The notes beneath the pieces are model-generated. The model searched no databases and was not told the origin of the DNA. It saw only the letters and a list, made by a program, of their open reading frames with translations. Position numbers and translations under genes: made by a program. From positions 32,456,069 to 32,520,068 of the forward strand of contig NC_023758.2 of the NCBI RefSeq assembly GCF_000499845.2: a stretch of 64,000 nt of DNA, given 5' to 3'. The stretch's first letter is position 1; every line of letters begins with the position of its first letter. This document shows, piece by piece, positions 13,086-25,814 of this stretch. This DNA is from Phaseolus vulgaris (taxonomy: Eukaryota > Streptophyta > Magnoliopsida > Fabales > Fabaceae).

Positions 13086-13091
13086 TTTATA
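13086..13091 (-). promoter_or_regulatory. TATA box of the AP2/ERF gene
   Basis: On the minus strand the text reads TTATAAATGC. It lies 53 bp upstream of the Met codon at 13033, so transcription should start near 13055-13060. A five-codon upstream ATG frame begins at 13062, right at the predicted start site, so it may or may not be in the mRNA. Confidence 0.55.
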
Positions 13092-13144
13092 ACAAAGTGA
13101 GTGCAGAAGCCGTTTAGTTGAAAGTGAGATATTTGGGGTCTCAA

Positions 13145-15274
13145 ATGCTTGTTACTTCCCCTTGTTCCAACTATAATTCGGCTTTCTTTCTTTCCTTGTT
13201 TTTTACTTAAAAAACAAACCTTAGAACCCTACAGAACTTTCGCTTTCATTCTAGGGGAGATTACAAGATGTACTTCTTAATGAAACTAATTTTTGCATTT
13301 TTCGATTTTTAATGTGAGAATTAGTCTCACTTATAAATTATGTATTAGACACAATACGAAAATACATATAATTTCTAAAATATAAGACACATAGACACAA
13401 ATCTATATATTATATAATTATTAATTATATAAATTGACAATAAAGATTTATATGCATAAGTATGTTCTAGATTTTTTTTTTAACAGAAAAATGATTTTTT
13501 TGACTGGTTCAAAATGATTTGTTTCTTATTTTTATAATCATAATAAAAATTTATACAATAAATTTGAGTTTTTAGAAAATTAATGTATTTTCTTTTTTGA
13601 AATTGTGTTAGAATCGTGTTAAAATTGTCACAAATCTAACAAATATTTTTTGAATTGTGTCATACGAATGTCGATGTCCTACGAGTGTCATACGAATATC
13701 TTCACGGATACGTATTCTACGAGTGTCATATGAATATCAATTTCCAATACTTGTATCCGACAACGACACACCATTTAAGAGAAGTGTCTTAGTCTAATAG
13801 AGATAAAGTGTCTATGTGTGAGTTTAGACAAATATAAAAAAGGAATGGTTCTTCATCTTCAACTATCATTTTATAATAACAATACTATTTAAAAAATCAT
13901 TTTATTGATTATTTGTGAGTATTATTGTTTAAGTTACTTTTACAGATCATTTTAATATCCTGTATAAATTATACAACGATCAGATGACTTTTACCTTAAA
14001 AATATTTGTGTATAATGTATATTCTTTTTTTTTGGTACTATTTTTTGTTTTTAAATTCTTTCAAGTTAAAATTATTTTTTTATTATTTATTAATTTATTA
14101 TTGGTGTTATTTTGATATAAAAACCTGAACACGGAAAAGAAAAATGAGAAAAAAAAACAAAAACAATTTATGTTTGAGGAGATTTTTGAGTTGGAGTTTC
14201 TTCTGTTAATAAATTAAGATTAGTTTCCGGCATATGAGAAGCTTTTGTCAATGTCAAAAGCCTTGTGGAAATCACCTTTACTTTTACATATAGGTCACAA
14301 AAGCATATGCCCTAGATTGATGCTTGAACGATGAGATCAAGTCAAATCTGCTACGTAACTCTATTAATCATATTCTTATTTATCTTACAAATTGTGGCTT
14401 ATTTTGAGAAATAATTTTAGAATGTGATAATATCACTTTTTTTAATAAATGTTTACTCAAAGAAACGGTAGTCTGTTTGAAGTTTGCTTGTATGTACGAT
14501 AAGAAAAGCGCATATTAGTTGTTATACACAAGTGTGGGCTTGGAGAGGAAGCAAAATATAGTGGTTCAAATCCACTCTAAAAACATTTTTAATGAAGATT
14601 AAAGGCAATTTCGTCCTGTCCCATATCAATTATAACTTGCACCCTATATTTTTTTAAATTTCCAAAATTATTCTTATTTTGGATTTAAAAATCCAGAATA
14701 GTAAAAATAATTCAAAAATAATAAAAAAATACATTCCGGATAAAAAAATTAGAACACAAAATTAAAAAGGCATTCTAATAAAAATTTTCGGAATTAAAAA
14801 ATGTGTTATGGATATCTAAATCTGGAAATATTTCTGGATAAAATACTCTGGAAGTAAATTTTATTCACCCTCTTCTTTTTTTTAGATTATTTTCGTCATT
14901 TTGGAAGGACATTTTTGTCATTTTCAATACCAATTTGAATACATGTTGGAATTGATATGGTGCACGAAACATTTGCCAAGATTAAATAAAAATAATTAAA
15001 ATGAGATTGTATAGACTAGTGACAGAAATAAAAATAAATTTTGTAATTATTTTAAAAACATAGTTTTGGTTGGATTGACGTACTAATAGTAGTTGTGTAT
15101 AATTTTATTTTATTTATTTATTTAATGAAAGTTTATTTTTATATTATTAACAGTTAAAACTTCTATTAAGTCATTTATTTAAGGTTGTAGTTTTTCTTAC
15201 TAAATCATTACTGGAGAACGTGTTCTCAAAGTTTTTTTTAAAACTTCACGAAAAGTCTTTCAAAACCCCTGTTA
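13145..15274. other. intergenic DNA with short repeats
   Basis: No gene is visible. At about 13655-13775 the phrases TACGAGTGTCATACGAATATC and variants recur three times. At about 14690-14850 there are quasi-palindromic 'TCCGGAT...' motifs of the dispersed family. The rest is AT-rich and featureless to me. Confidence 0.5.
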
Positions 15275-15440
15275 TGAGTTTAAGAACCTTTGTAAAATAC
15301 CATGAGTTTTAAAACCTTTGTAAAATACCATGAGTTTCAAAACCTTCGTAAAATATCATGGGATTTACGACCTCCATAAAATTTCATGGGTTTTACGACC
15401 TCTGTAAAATTTTATGGGTTTCAAAACCCATAAAATTGCA
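15275..15440. repeat. 28-bp minisatellite, six copies
   Basis: Units start at 15275, 15303, 15331, 15359, 15387 and 15415. Each has the form TGRGTTTnAAAACCTnTGTA followed by AAATACCA. The first three copies are nearly identical and the last three are diverged. The last copy is shortened and runs directly into the truncated copia reverse transcriptase. Confidence 0.85.
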
Positions 15441-17172
15441 ATGGCAGATGAACTTGTTGCTCTCTCTACCAACAACACTTGGACACTTGTGCCTCTTCCC
15501 TCGGGAAAGAAAGCCATTGGATGTCATTGGGTGTACAAGGTAAAACACAAATCAGATGATACCATTGATCTCTACAAAGCACACATCGTTGCAAAAGGCT
15601 ACACAGAGCTTGAAGGTCTAGACATTCTCGACACCTTCGCTTCCGTTGCAAAGTTGACCACCTTGCGCCTACTTCTTACCCTTGTTGCATCAAATAACTA
15701 GGAACTCAAACAACTGGATCTTAACAACGCCTTCCTACATGGAGACCTTCTTGAAGAAGTCTACATGAAGCCACCTCCTGGAGTTGTCGTCCCTAATCCA
15801 CACATTGTCTGCAAATTACAATGCTCTCTCTATGGTCTATGCCATTCTGGTCGACAATGGTATGCCAAATTATCCCAGTTTTTACTTACAAATGGTTATG
15901 CATTATCCTTTGCTGACTACTCATTATTTTTAAAAACACATGATGCTCACATCACTCTCTTCTTGTGTATGTTGACGACATCGTTCTCACTGGAAATAAC
16001 ACTGAGGAAATCACTCACATAACCACACTATTGCATCAACACTTTAAGATCAAAAATTTGGGTGATCTTACTTTCTTTCTGGGATTAGAAGTAGCCCAAA
16101 GCAATGTTGGAATTCACCTTTCTCAACAAAAGTATACCATGGATCTTTTACATGAAACAGGGATGCTTGATTGTGCTCTTGTCCCCACACTTATGGTCCA
16201 TTCTTCGCACCTTTCTAGTAACCAAGGTATCGCTCTAACTGATGCAGAGTCTTCTTCATACCGCCGACTAATTGGAAGACTCATCTATTTGAACACCAAA
16301 CCAGACATTGCTTTCAGCGTGAACAAACTCAGTCAATTTGTTTTAGCACCCACATCAACTCACCACCAAGTTTTTTTTTCGTATTTTTCGGTATCTCAAG
16401 AATGCTCCTGGTCATGGTATCTTTCTGTCAGCAGCAAGCACTCATCAACTCAAGGCGTACAATAACTCTGATTGGGCCACTTGTGCCAAGACATGAAAAT
16501 TTGTCACGGGTTTCTCTATCTATCTTGGTGAGTCACTCATTTCTTGGAAATCTAAGAAAAAACAAACAATCTCAAGAAGTTCTTCACAAGTAGAGTATAG
16601 AGCACTAGCCGCCACCACATGTGAGATCCAATGGTCTATATGTTACAAGACCTTCGTATCCATTCCATCCAACTTGCCATCCTCTACTGTGAAAACCAGT
16701 CCACCATACAGATAGCATCCAATCAAGTATTCCACGAACGCACAAAACACATTGAGATAGATTGTCACCTTGTTCGGGAAAAACTCAATGTTGGACTGAT
16801 AAAACTACTCCCCATCTCTTTCTCCATGCAAACTGCTGATATCCTCACCAAGCCTCTACTTCCTTTTACCTTCAAAGTTCTTCAATCCAAGCTGAGAATG
16901 AAGAACTTATACTCCCAACTTGAGAGAAGTGATAAACTATGTACTTTGTATTTTTATTTGGGCCTACATATGGGCCTTTATTTTATGTTTGGGTTTTTTC
17001 TGTTTTCTGTTTTTCTGTTTGACACCTTTTGGGCTGCCTGTTATTTTTCTGTTTTTTATACCCGCTTATGCCACTTGTAATACACATTCAAATTCAATTC
17101 AATATTCTTCTTATTTCACAGTTCCTCTTTGCATTCTATCATATCTCTTTCTCTTTACTCCTTAATGTATTA
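15430..17172 (+). mobile_element. degenerate Ty1/copia fragment: RT, RNase H and 3' LTR
   Basis: The fragment opens inside the RT domain at MADELVALSTNNTWTLVPLP, then GCHWVYKVK and LDLNNAFLHGDL. The catalytic YVDDIVLTGNN follows near 15968. RNase H pieces follow (ISRSSSQVEYRALAATTCEIQW in a shifted frame, then ERTKHIEIDCHLVREK and ADILTKPL). Gag, protease and integrase are absent. Lesions include an in-frame TAG near 15700, a one-base shift just before YVDD, and further shifts near 16370-16640. A purine tract (TTGAGAGAAG) precedes the LTR at 16930. It is an old dead copy of the same LTR family as the element at 62551. Confidence 0.9.
16930..17172 (+). repeat. 3' LTR of the degenerate copia fragment
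   Basis: It begins TGATAAACTATGTACTTTG right after the purine tract and ends GTATTA. The start and end match those of the 5' LTR at 62551-62820 (TGATAAAATAATTGTACT ... GTATTA). That match fixes the borders better than either copy alone. Length is about 243 bp. Confidence 0.7.
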
Positions 17173-17896
17173 GGTTTTCTGGATTCTTGATTATCCCCTT
17201 TCAATCACAGGGTGCATTGTTCTTTCTCTCTACTTTTACTCACTTACATTTTATAATTCAATTACTTTTCTTCACCTTTCCTCTCATTCAATCTAAATTT
17301 GAGGTAGTCATAAACATCATAATGTTATAAATGTTATAAAGGTAAGATTTGTGATTTAATTTTAATCACAAATTAAATTAAGTTTTTTAAAGTCAATATG
17401 ATCATCCTTTAATCTTGACTTATCCATACAAAAACTCATAAAAATTAGGTTTTTATTGAATTTAACCTTCAATTTAGAGGCACAAACTGAATCTAAGTTT
17501 GATTCTAATTTGCAACTTTTGAATTTATTTATTTTTTATTCATAAGAATCTAATACATCTAAGAAAGTTTACAACAACTCACACGCACGGCTCAATCACT
17601 AAACATGGATTGAATTTAGGTATTTTTAATTTCATTTGGACTTAGCTCATAAAAGTATTAGATCAACTGGACTTTCATTTGATATATAGTTAAAAAGATT
17701 ATTAAATATGATTGTGAACTATATAAATGTATGTAAATATTGTGCAAAAGAGAAATAGATCTGATTCATGAGTTAACCAAATAATCCGTGGGACACTGAA
17801 AAAGTAGTGACTTAAATTGAAGGGATCAAACCCATCCATAAACTTGGAACTCAACCTGTTTTTAAAATAATAAAATTGAAAAATAACATTGATATA

Positions 17897-17902
<6 letters not shown>

Positions 17903-17928
<26 letters not shown>
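17903..17928. repeat. (AT)13 microsatellite
   Basis: Uninterrupted AT dinucleotide run. Confidence 0.9.
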
Positions 17929-18239
17929 TAAATTATCACATTTAAAAACTGGAATCAATTTTATTTTTGTGATTTTATTTTTAAAAACTATTATTTTATT
18001 TTTTTTTAAATTTTTTCTCTTTTAATTTGGACAATGGATTGGTACCTTACTAAATCTTTTAAACCCATTTAAAATATGCTAAAGTAATTTTTCACTTGCC
18101 CTAAGATTCACCAGTACAATTTTCCCCTATTTTTTCAACCGCATCATTGCAATAAGATGCTGACAAAGTTACAGACAAGTTATATTTTTTTAAAGATTTT
18201 TAAAGAGGATTCATGCAAGAAACAAACATATTAATTATT

Positions 18240-18660
18240 CATTTTGCCACTATATGAATTTGATTATGAATACATATTTTATTATATATCTTTATAAGTA
18301 TTATATTAAATATATATATTATATTTTTATATTATTAATATTTATATTATAATAAAATAAATATAATTAATTATATAATGTAATATATATAAATAATAAT
18401 TATTATTATTAAAATAATAAAAACTATTAATAAATATATAAAATAATAATTAAATTTATGAAATAACAACTATAATAAATAATTAAAAGAATTATAAATA
18501 ATAAATAAATTTAAATAATAGTAATAATAATAAATTTAAAATTATTAGTTAATTATAAAATTATGATTTTTTATTTAATTAAACTTAATTTATAATAATA
18601 TAAATTAATAAATTATTATATATATTATTTTATAATTTTTTAAATTTATTACATCTATCA
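18240..18660. other. extreme A/T block
   Basis: About 420 bp built almost only from A and T, with many TAATAATAA and TATATTA words and very few G or C. It could be a matrix-attachment-like region or decayed repeat. Only the composition is seen. Confidence 0.45.
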
Positions 18661-18866
18661 AATTACTCACAAATTTTCATAATCTTTTATTTATTTTTCA
18701 TTCTATTTTCTTAATCCAAAACAACATCATTCTACAAATTCACTCCTCGAAATCCAAAATCCAAAGAAAACATTGGAGTGAAAGTGAAAACATAACCATG
18801 CCAATCAAGTTTATTTATGGAAGGAAATGGTCAAAGCAATGATTGAGTATTGTAAACTTGCAGACA

Positions 18867-19110
18867 TTGTAACACCCTGAAAATCCATTGGCAAGATATT
18901 ATAAAAGTAATAATACTTATGTAGAATATAATAGCTTGCTCGATAGGGAATTAAATAATCTGTGTGAATAGGGTGGTCTATAAATTTAGAGGAAATGATA
19001 GTTTATGAAAATAAGTAAGAAAAATTATAACTAAACACATTTCTCTCAATAAAACCGAGGTGAATATATGAAGAGAAAGTTTCTACATACGATTTCTTAA
19101 ACATACACAT
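18867..19110 (+). mobile_element. possible gypsy LTR start
   Basis: TGTAACACCCTGAAAATCC at 18867 has the long TGTAACACCC terminus common at the start of plant Ty3/gypsy LTRs. No matching end, PBS or coding follows, so only a decayed LTR piece is inferred. Confidence 0.25.
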
Positions 19111-19999
19111 GAAGAAAAAAAAATTCCGTTTGTCATTCTTCTTATAATGAATCCACCAAAAGTAAAATTTCCAATAATTCCACCATTGGAGATACTTTAA
19201 TTCCTTTGAGTTGCATCACTAACTAACTAAGAACAAACCAATTTTAGTAACAGGTTAAATCAGCCCTTGGATACATTGTTTACAATATGAGTACAGGCCT
19301 TAACTACTTAAAGTAAAACTTCACTTAAAAGTTGAGCAAAATGATTGTTTATAAATTATATTAGTAGCCTATATGTAGTTTAGCTTGCATTTTTTATCTC
19401 TGCAATACTAAAAAAATTCTAAAATCTTGTGTTTGTTTCAATCATGCAAACAATGGAAAAGAAATAAACTCTTATGAATAAAGATGTATTGACACGACAG
19501 TAAAGAACATCCACCTAACAACTCCTTATAATAATATTTTAAATTAAAAAAGTAAAACAAAAATAATTAAAGTATCAATTCAAACTAACCAAGCTCTTAT
19601 TTATTGATATTAACTTTTTTTTATCTTATTTCTTTTCCTTTTAAACGAGTCACGCTTTTTAGAAACATTAATTAGATTACGTAATAACAAAAGGACAAGT
19701 TTAGATTTTGTGGCTCCACGAAAGTCTGTCTTGAATGGTCGGTTAGGAGAGAAGATCCAAGGTTGTTTTGCGAATGAAAAATTATACTTTCACAACTCTT
19801 TTTAAGTTAAATTTTTATATGACAGCTTTAATAAAAAAATATTATAATTAAATCATATAAAAAATAATTAAAATAATATTATTAGGAGTCATAGGCTCCT
19901 GAATGTAAAAAAAAATTGGGTTATTGGTTCTTTGTGAAATCTGTTTTTAGATTTTCCCCAACCCTATCCATTGGTGAACCTAATTAGATACCTAGAATC

Positions 20000-22350
20000 A
20001 TGTCTGCAACAAATGTTGGGAGAGTGGAGTCACCACAACCATCATGCAAATGGAACCCCATTAGCATACCAGTTATAGAGATAGGCACTGCTGCAGAGCA
20101 TAACGATGGGAAGGTGGTGAAATCTGCAGTGATAGAGGCTATAAAAGTGGGTTATAGACACTTCAACACAGCAGCACAATAGTGGTCAGAGCAGGCTCTG
20201 GGACAACCCAATGCCGAAGCACTTCAAACTCTACAAAAGTCACTTCAGTAAGCAATTAATATTCCCTTCTTTTTCACATATCAGTTCAACTCAGATTTTG
20301 GATCATTTTTTCCTCCAAATTTAATATTCTTAGTAATGTCACTTCAAAAAATTGTTTTTGTGTCTGTTCTATCAGAAACTGAACGCATTTGTAATCTATT
20401 GGCTATTTAAATTGAGGGATTAAAATATACTTTTTAATTATAAAGTGAGACTACAATCAAAATTATCATGAACTTAAGGAATTAAAATTGACCTAATCTT
20501 TATTAATCAAAGTACTTCTAAAACAGAATACTTGCTACGGAAAAAAATGTGAAAGTCATACTCTAGATGACACCTATGAAAAATTAATAAGTGGTCTGGA
20601 ACTACCACATGTTCATGGTTCCAATACCAACAATATATGTAGTTAAGCTTTTTTATTTTAAAAAAAAAAGTTAATCACACTTGATTATATATTAAATATG
20701 GAGGAGTAACTAATAATTTCTTGACATGTAGAGAGATAGATAAAGAGAGAAATGTGTATTATGTATGTTTAGTAAGTAATGTGATTTGATAAGATGAGAA
20801 GTAGAAAAAAATGGCAATTGTTAACGAGGTATTTAGAGTAATTTGGTATTTTTGTATATCTTATCGTTTACTAGTTTCTAAGTATGACCCTAATGAAAGT
20901 CAGTCAGATAAAACTTTGATGCAGTTGTTCAAGTGTTAATAACATTGTTCTCTAATTTATCAAATGCTTGCTTTTCGGGTTGTTTTTCTTTTTCATGAAT
21001 TAGAGTTACACTTCAATAATTCGTATTATAAACATTTACATTAAGAAAAAAAAAATCTAGAGTTTTTCATACCTCTTAGGGTTAATATTGGTTAACTCTA
21101 ATTTAATTGGATCAGTACGAAAAGCACTTGAAAAGCTGAATCTAAGTGTTTTCCCCAACCTAAATTGGTGCAGATCTCTTAAATTAGATTATTTGAACCT
21201 TTATTTAATTCATTGGTCGATTAGTGTGAAATCTGAAAAGTGGTATATGCCTTATTCTGAGTGCCTTGTGCCATTTAACTTAAAGGATGTGTGGGCAGCA
21301 ATGGAAGAAGCTCACAGACTTGGCCCTACAAAATCAATTTTTCTTGCAAGGAGCTAGAAAATCTACTCTCTTTGCCACAATTCCTCCTTTGGTCAATCAA
21401 GTAAGTCGATTCATCAACATCATCTATCCTGCACATTTTGTTTGTTTCACACATCTTATTCACCCCGAACAGGTGGAGATGAATATTGCCATGCAGCAAA
21501 AGAATCTTAGAGAATACTGCAAGGAAAAAGGTATAATCGTAACTGCCTACTCTCCTTGGGAGCCAAAGGGACCAAATAAGATATCAATTATGTTTTGGAC
21601 AATGAATTGATCAAGCAGATTGCAGAGGATCATGGCTAAACTGCTGCTCAGGTTACCAATTTCCTTACACTTTGCTTTTAAAGCTAAATTTTACACTAGC
21701 AAAATTGAGTCACTAATTAACAGGAAGTTAATAATAAATTATTTGACATGTTGCATCATCAATTGGGTAAATATCTTAGTTAAACACTTATTGATTAAGT
21801 GTTTATGATATTTAGGCATTTATGTATGAGTTGTTTCTATGATCAAAGAAAAATGAGATTAAACAAGTTTGAAGCTGTGTTTATAAGTTATCTTGAGGGG
21901 CTTATCAAAATAACCTAAAAATCAATTATAAACATCTTAAGGTATTTTCAAAAGTTCTTCCAAACACTCGCCAGTGTTATGCCGTATGATAAGTTAACAT
22001 GCAAATACTTTCTTCAAAATACTTCCCAAGTCACGAATTCAATCCTCATAATTGTGAATTGTCACTGTACTGAGTTTACTTTGGCAGCTATTTGGATGCT
22101 AATACAAACATTCAATCTTTTGTTATGTAATAAGTATGTCTTAGATGGTTATTTGAACAAGGTGTGTGACTTTCATACCGAAGAGCTACAATAAAGAGAG
22201 GTTAAAGCAAAATATAGAGATATTTGATTGGGAACTCACAAAAGATGACCACGAAAAGATTAATCAAGTTAAAAAGGAGCGTATGTTCAAGGACGGACCA
22301 GCAGGATTCCCACTTCCTGACCTATTTGACCGTATGCATATTTCATTTTC
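20000..22350 (+). pseudogene. aldo-keto reductase pseudogene (chalcone/codeinone reductase-like, AKR4 type)
   Basis: Exon-like blocks appear in order. The first (20000-20250) carries MSATNVGRVESPQP, IPVIEIGTAAE and GYRHFNTAAQ. The second (about 21140-21345) carries LKLDYLNLYLIHW and [13 protein letters not shown]. Next come ATIPPLVNQ, then after a GTAAGT...CAG intron [20 protein letters not shown] and TAYSP. The last (about 22160-22340) carries SYNKERLKQNIEIFDWELTK. The family is NADPH-dependent oxidoreductases; legume members make 6'-deoxychalcones. Here the catalytic Asp of FDTAAQY is Asn, the catalytic Tyr codon is TAG, and the Lys-bearing segment is deleted; only the His of LIHW remains. 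There are further frameshifts. The parent was intron-containing, so this is a decayed duplicate, not a retrocopy. Confidence 0.88.
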
Positions 22351-23155
22351 CTTTTAAATATATTGTTCCTGTTTGTACACAGCAATCTGTCTTTAAAATT
22401 CCATCAAAGACACTCGACAGGTTTCACTTTTGGTGGAAAGTTTGTTTACAGCACTGTTATGATTTTCTTTGATGTAATTTTATGTGCCAAACTTTTTTAT
22501 CAGTTGGAATGTAACTGTATTTCCAGCAAGAGGAATCCAATAAAAGCTACATTGTTTATAGTTATTCAGTTACACTGCGTGTTTTTGTAATTCTGATAGA
22601 AATTTATCTGATAAAACAACAATGTCTTCGAAGTGTTGACATCACAAGAACCCAATACAAGAAACTCGAAAAGGATGTAGCCAAGAACCTAATACAAATA
22701 TGCAATCTATTGTTTAAGGATGTAGCCAAGAACCCATTCCGGAACAGAAATGGAATGTGATTAAAAAACAAACAATTATGTGAACAAACCAGTCCAAGTC
22801 ATGTAGCCCATTCTTCTGTAGCAAATTGAGCTCCCCTCCCACTCCCCCTAAAACCTAAAACTTCCTACTGCCATGATGTGTATGAGAACTAGAAGAAAAG
22901 AAATAATTGAATTGTGCACAAAAAGCCAAAACTTTCCAGTGGTTTCATGCTTTGGTCCGTGCATATACATTTACACTGCATAACACTACGGCAGAGCATC
23001 AGTAAGTCTCACATTCTCATGATAAAATAACATTAGCATTGTCTGATTACAGAGCCAATGTAAAGAAATTGATCCCTTGACTAAAATCAAGAAATCGTAC
23101 TTTGTTAATGATACAAATGGAAACTATTATCAAGTCATCAAGATTTTGTAACTAC

Positions 23156-23393
23156 TTACGCAAATCTACCACAGTCACAAGCCTTTCCTGAATAATGATA
23201 CATGATAGGTTCCATGTAGATCAAACTACTTTGGACGATTTTCTTGGCAAAGTCTTTCCTGTGAACTTCATAAAAAAATTCAGGGTATTGAAGCCACTTA
23301 TGAGTTGCTCCGAACAATTTTTTGTAGCTATCTAACTTAGCCATCAGATATTCATGAGAGCTCATTCCTTCCAACAAGAAAGAGTACTGCTTT
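23156..23393 (-). CDS. orphan C-terminal exon or gene fragment, function unknown
   Basis: On the minus strand a splice-acceptor-like TTCTTCACACAAAAG precedes a frame that reads KEKQYSFLLEGMSSHEYL, then KKLFGATHKWLQYPEFFYEV and ends YSGKACDCGRFA-stop. It is not low-complexity. The balanced composition, aromatic residues and closing CDCG look like real protein. I do not recognise the family and found no upstream exons within the next 700 bp, so it is either the last exon of a lost gene or a translocated fragment. Confidence 0.35.
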
Positions 23394-24067
23394 TCCTTTT
23401 GTGTGAAGAAAATTACACGAAAGAATTATGTCAATTCATTATGGAAGATTTTGGGAAACAGTTTAGAAGTCAACAGGTTGACACTAGTTCATACTCCTAC
23501 ATTAGAGTTGTCATTTGATGTCGTCCCTTGATAAGAGTTAGGCCAAACCTCGCGGTGAGGAAGCATTTTTGCCAACGAAAAACTTGCACCATCTGATGCA
23601 AATCAAGAAAAAATGACACCCCTACCAAGTACGATGCATGTCATGCTATTGTTCTAACTCTTCTCAACAATTAATTTAGCACACTCCCTTGAGCACTTCA
23701 GGTGATGCTCTCAGCTCCTCTCAAGTTCAAACATTCATCCTTGGCTCTAAATGTTTCAACCATAAAACTAAGTGAACACTTAATTAATCCTGCAGAGAGT
23801 GCTTACTTTTCCTACTCCAATTAACTAACAAAAGATAGAATCTCTCACTACTACAAAAAAGAGCAATTCCCAATTTTCCATCAAACTACATTTACAAAAT
23901 GGACATGTGAGTTTGTAGTAATTGGAGGATACTTTCAGAAGAATCTAATAAAGCCCTGGCCCACCATATCCTCTAAACATAAGGCACCAATTTATCTAAT
24001 TATCGCAAACCACCTAAATATAGAAAAAACCAAAAAGAAAATTCAACATTGGGATATTTTTCAGTTG

Positions 24068-24080
24068 TATATATATATAG
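24068..24080 (+). promoter_or_regulatory. TATA-like element
   Basis: TATATATATATAG lies 68 bp upstream of the ATG at 24148, a usual spacing for a plant TATA box with a short leader. It is a simple repeat as well, so the assignment is tentative. Confidence 0.4.
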
Positions 24081-24147
24081 AGAATAGATATTTATCCATT
24101 AAGATCGACACAAGCAGAAACTGTTCTACCAAAAACCTCGGAACATC

Positions 24148-25773
24148 ATGGAACACAAAGAGAACATTGACGAGTGGCAACAAATCGAAACCTCTGAATG
24201 GAACATGGAAGTGATCAACGAAAACTACCTCGAAATTGGTGACCAAGCTTCTTCCACTGACGACCCTCCAAGTCCCACTCCCACCCGCCAGGAACTCTCA
24301 TTGTCACAAATCGTTCCCACCACAGTAACGGACTCCGAAGACGAAACTTCCACGCCGTTAACGCCATCGACGGCGCCGTTAGATTGGCGGGTGCAGGTGG
24401 TCAACGAAGGGAGGAAGGAGTTGAAGTTGCGGTTGGAGGATATGAGAGAGCTCGTTGTTGACATGGCTTCCAAGATTAGTAACTGGGCAATGTATCCAGG
24501 GGCGTTTTGGTCATTTCCGAATGTGGCCGGAGCTTCGGCTGCTGCGGCGGTGTTGGTGTCACTGCTTTACGTGGGGATACGGCGGCGGCGGCGGAGTGTC
24601 GGTCGGCAGAACGTGGTGGGTGATCGTTGCGTTCATCTTCTGAAAGAGAAAGATGAGGTGAGTATGCATATTAAAGATGTTTAGTTTCTTTTAGTTCACA
24701 TAAATATAGTAAAGTATGAGAATATCTACATTTCCCCATGTAATTTGTTAGGAAAAACAAAATAGGATGATATTTTTTTAATTAAAACATAGATTGAAAT
24801 TAGAGAAAATTGCTCATGATGTTATACTCAGACACACTCTTTCTCATTTTTAAAACTTATCTATCTAATGTATGCTTTTAATAAAGTTACATTCCTATTC
24901 TTTATGTCTTTAACAAAGTAACATTTAACTTTTTTATTTAAAAAATAAAGTGACAAAAACTAAATAAAAATTATAAAAACTAAAAATTATTTTTTAATAT
25001 AAATAATTTAATTATTTAATTATTACATATTAACAATATCTAAAACAATTCTATTTCCATTCAATTATAAATTATCTTATAAAAATGTAAATACTATATT
25101 TTTGAGAAAACATTTTTCTAATATTAAAATAAATAAATTTATTAACTCACTATTATATTTAAATATTAAAATATAAATATATTGTAAACACACACTTACA
25201 AATATAAGTACAATAAGAAGTATGACCATTATTTTTATTAATAACATAAGATATATGAATGTATGTTTTGAATTTTTTTTTAAAGTATGAATGTTATTTA
25301 ACAAAATCTTGGAAGGATGAATGCATTTTTTTTCAAAATTAAATTCTTTAATTTTGATTTTTTAATTTTTTAATTAAAATCTAATTAATATGTTATTTTT
25401 AAATAAGATAAGAAAAGTAAGTGAAAGTTTATTAACAAAATATGAAAATATAAGTATTTTTTTATAAAAAATATAAAAAAGATAAGTATCTTTTAAAAAT
25501 GAAAAAGAGTGTGATTATTATTTTATTAAAAATTTAAGAGAAATTAATGTTTATTTTAAAATTAAAGAGAGTATCAATCCTATTTAACATGTGTATTAAA
25601 TAATTATATATAAACCCGTCAAATTAAATAATAACACACTTGAAAGTTAAATATACTTTAGTTTCATTTTTTTAAGTACCAAAAAAAAGGGTACCTCTCC
25701 GAGAAGCAATTTTACTTAAGTTCAGTAGGAATATAAATTAGTTTAATTTAATTAGTAGCATTATCACTTTTAG

Positions 25774-25814
<41 letters not shown>

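Larger units (their letters stand above)
17173..19999. other. gene-free AT-rich interval
   Basis: No coding was recognised. It holds an (AT)n microsatellite, an almost pure A/T block and a possible gypsy LTR start, each listed separately. Confidence 0.55.
22351..24147. other. interval between the AKR pseudogene and the next gene
   Basis: Apart from the orphan exon at 23156-23393 I see no coding. A short direct repeat (AAGGATGTAGCCAAGAACC) occurs near 22672 and 22717. The last 80 bases contain a TATA-like run before the next ATG. Confidence 0.5.

Noticed and set aside
14520..14590. tRNA-like B-box and T-arm (AGTGGTTCAAATCCACT)
   Set aside because: A perfect T-arm stem is present, but no acceptor stem, D-arm or anticodon arm could be paired upstream. 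It is either chance or a very decayed SINE/tRNA relic.
15275..15440. Regular 28-bp repeats resembling a CRISPR array
   Set aside because: The units are directly adjacent with no spacers, and the window is a plant nuclear genome.
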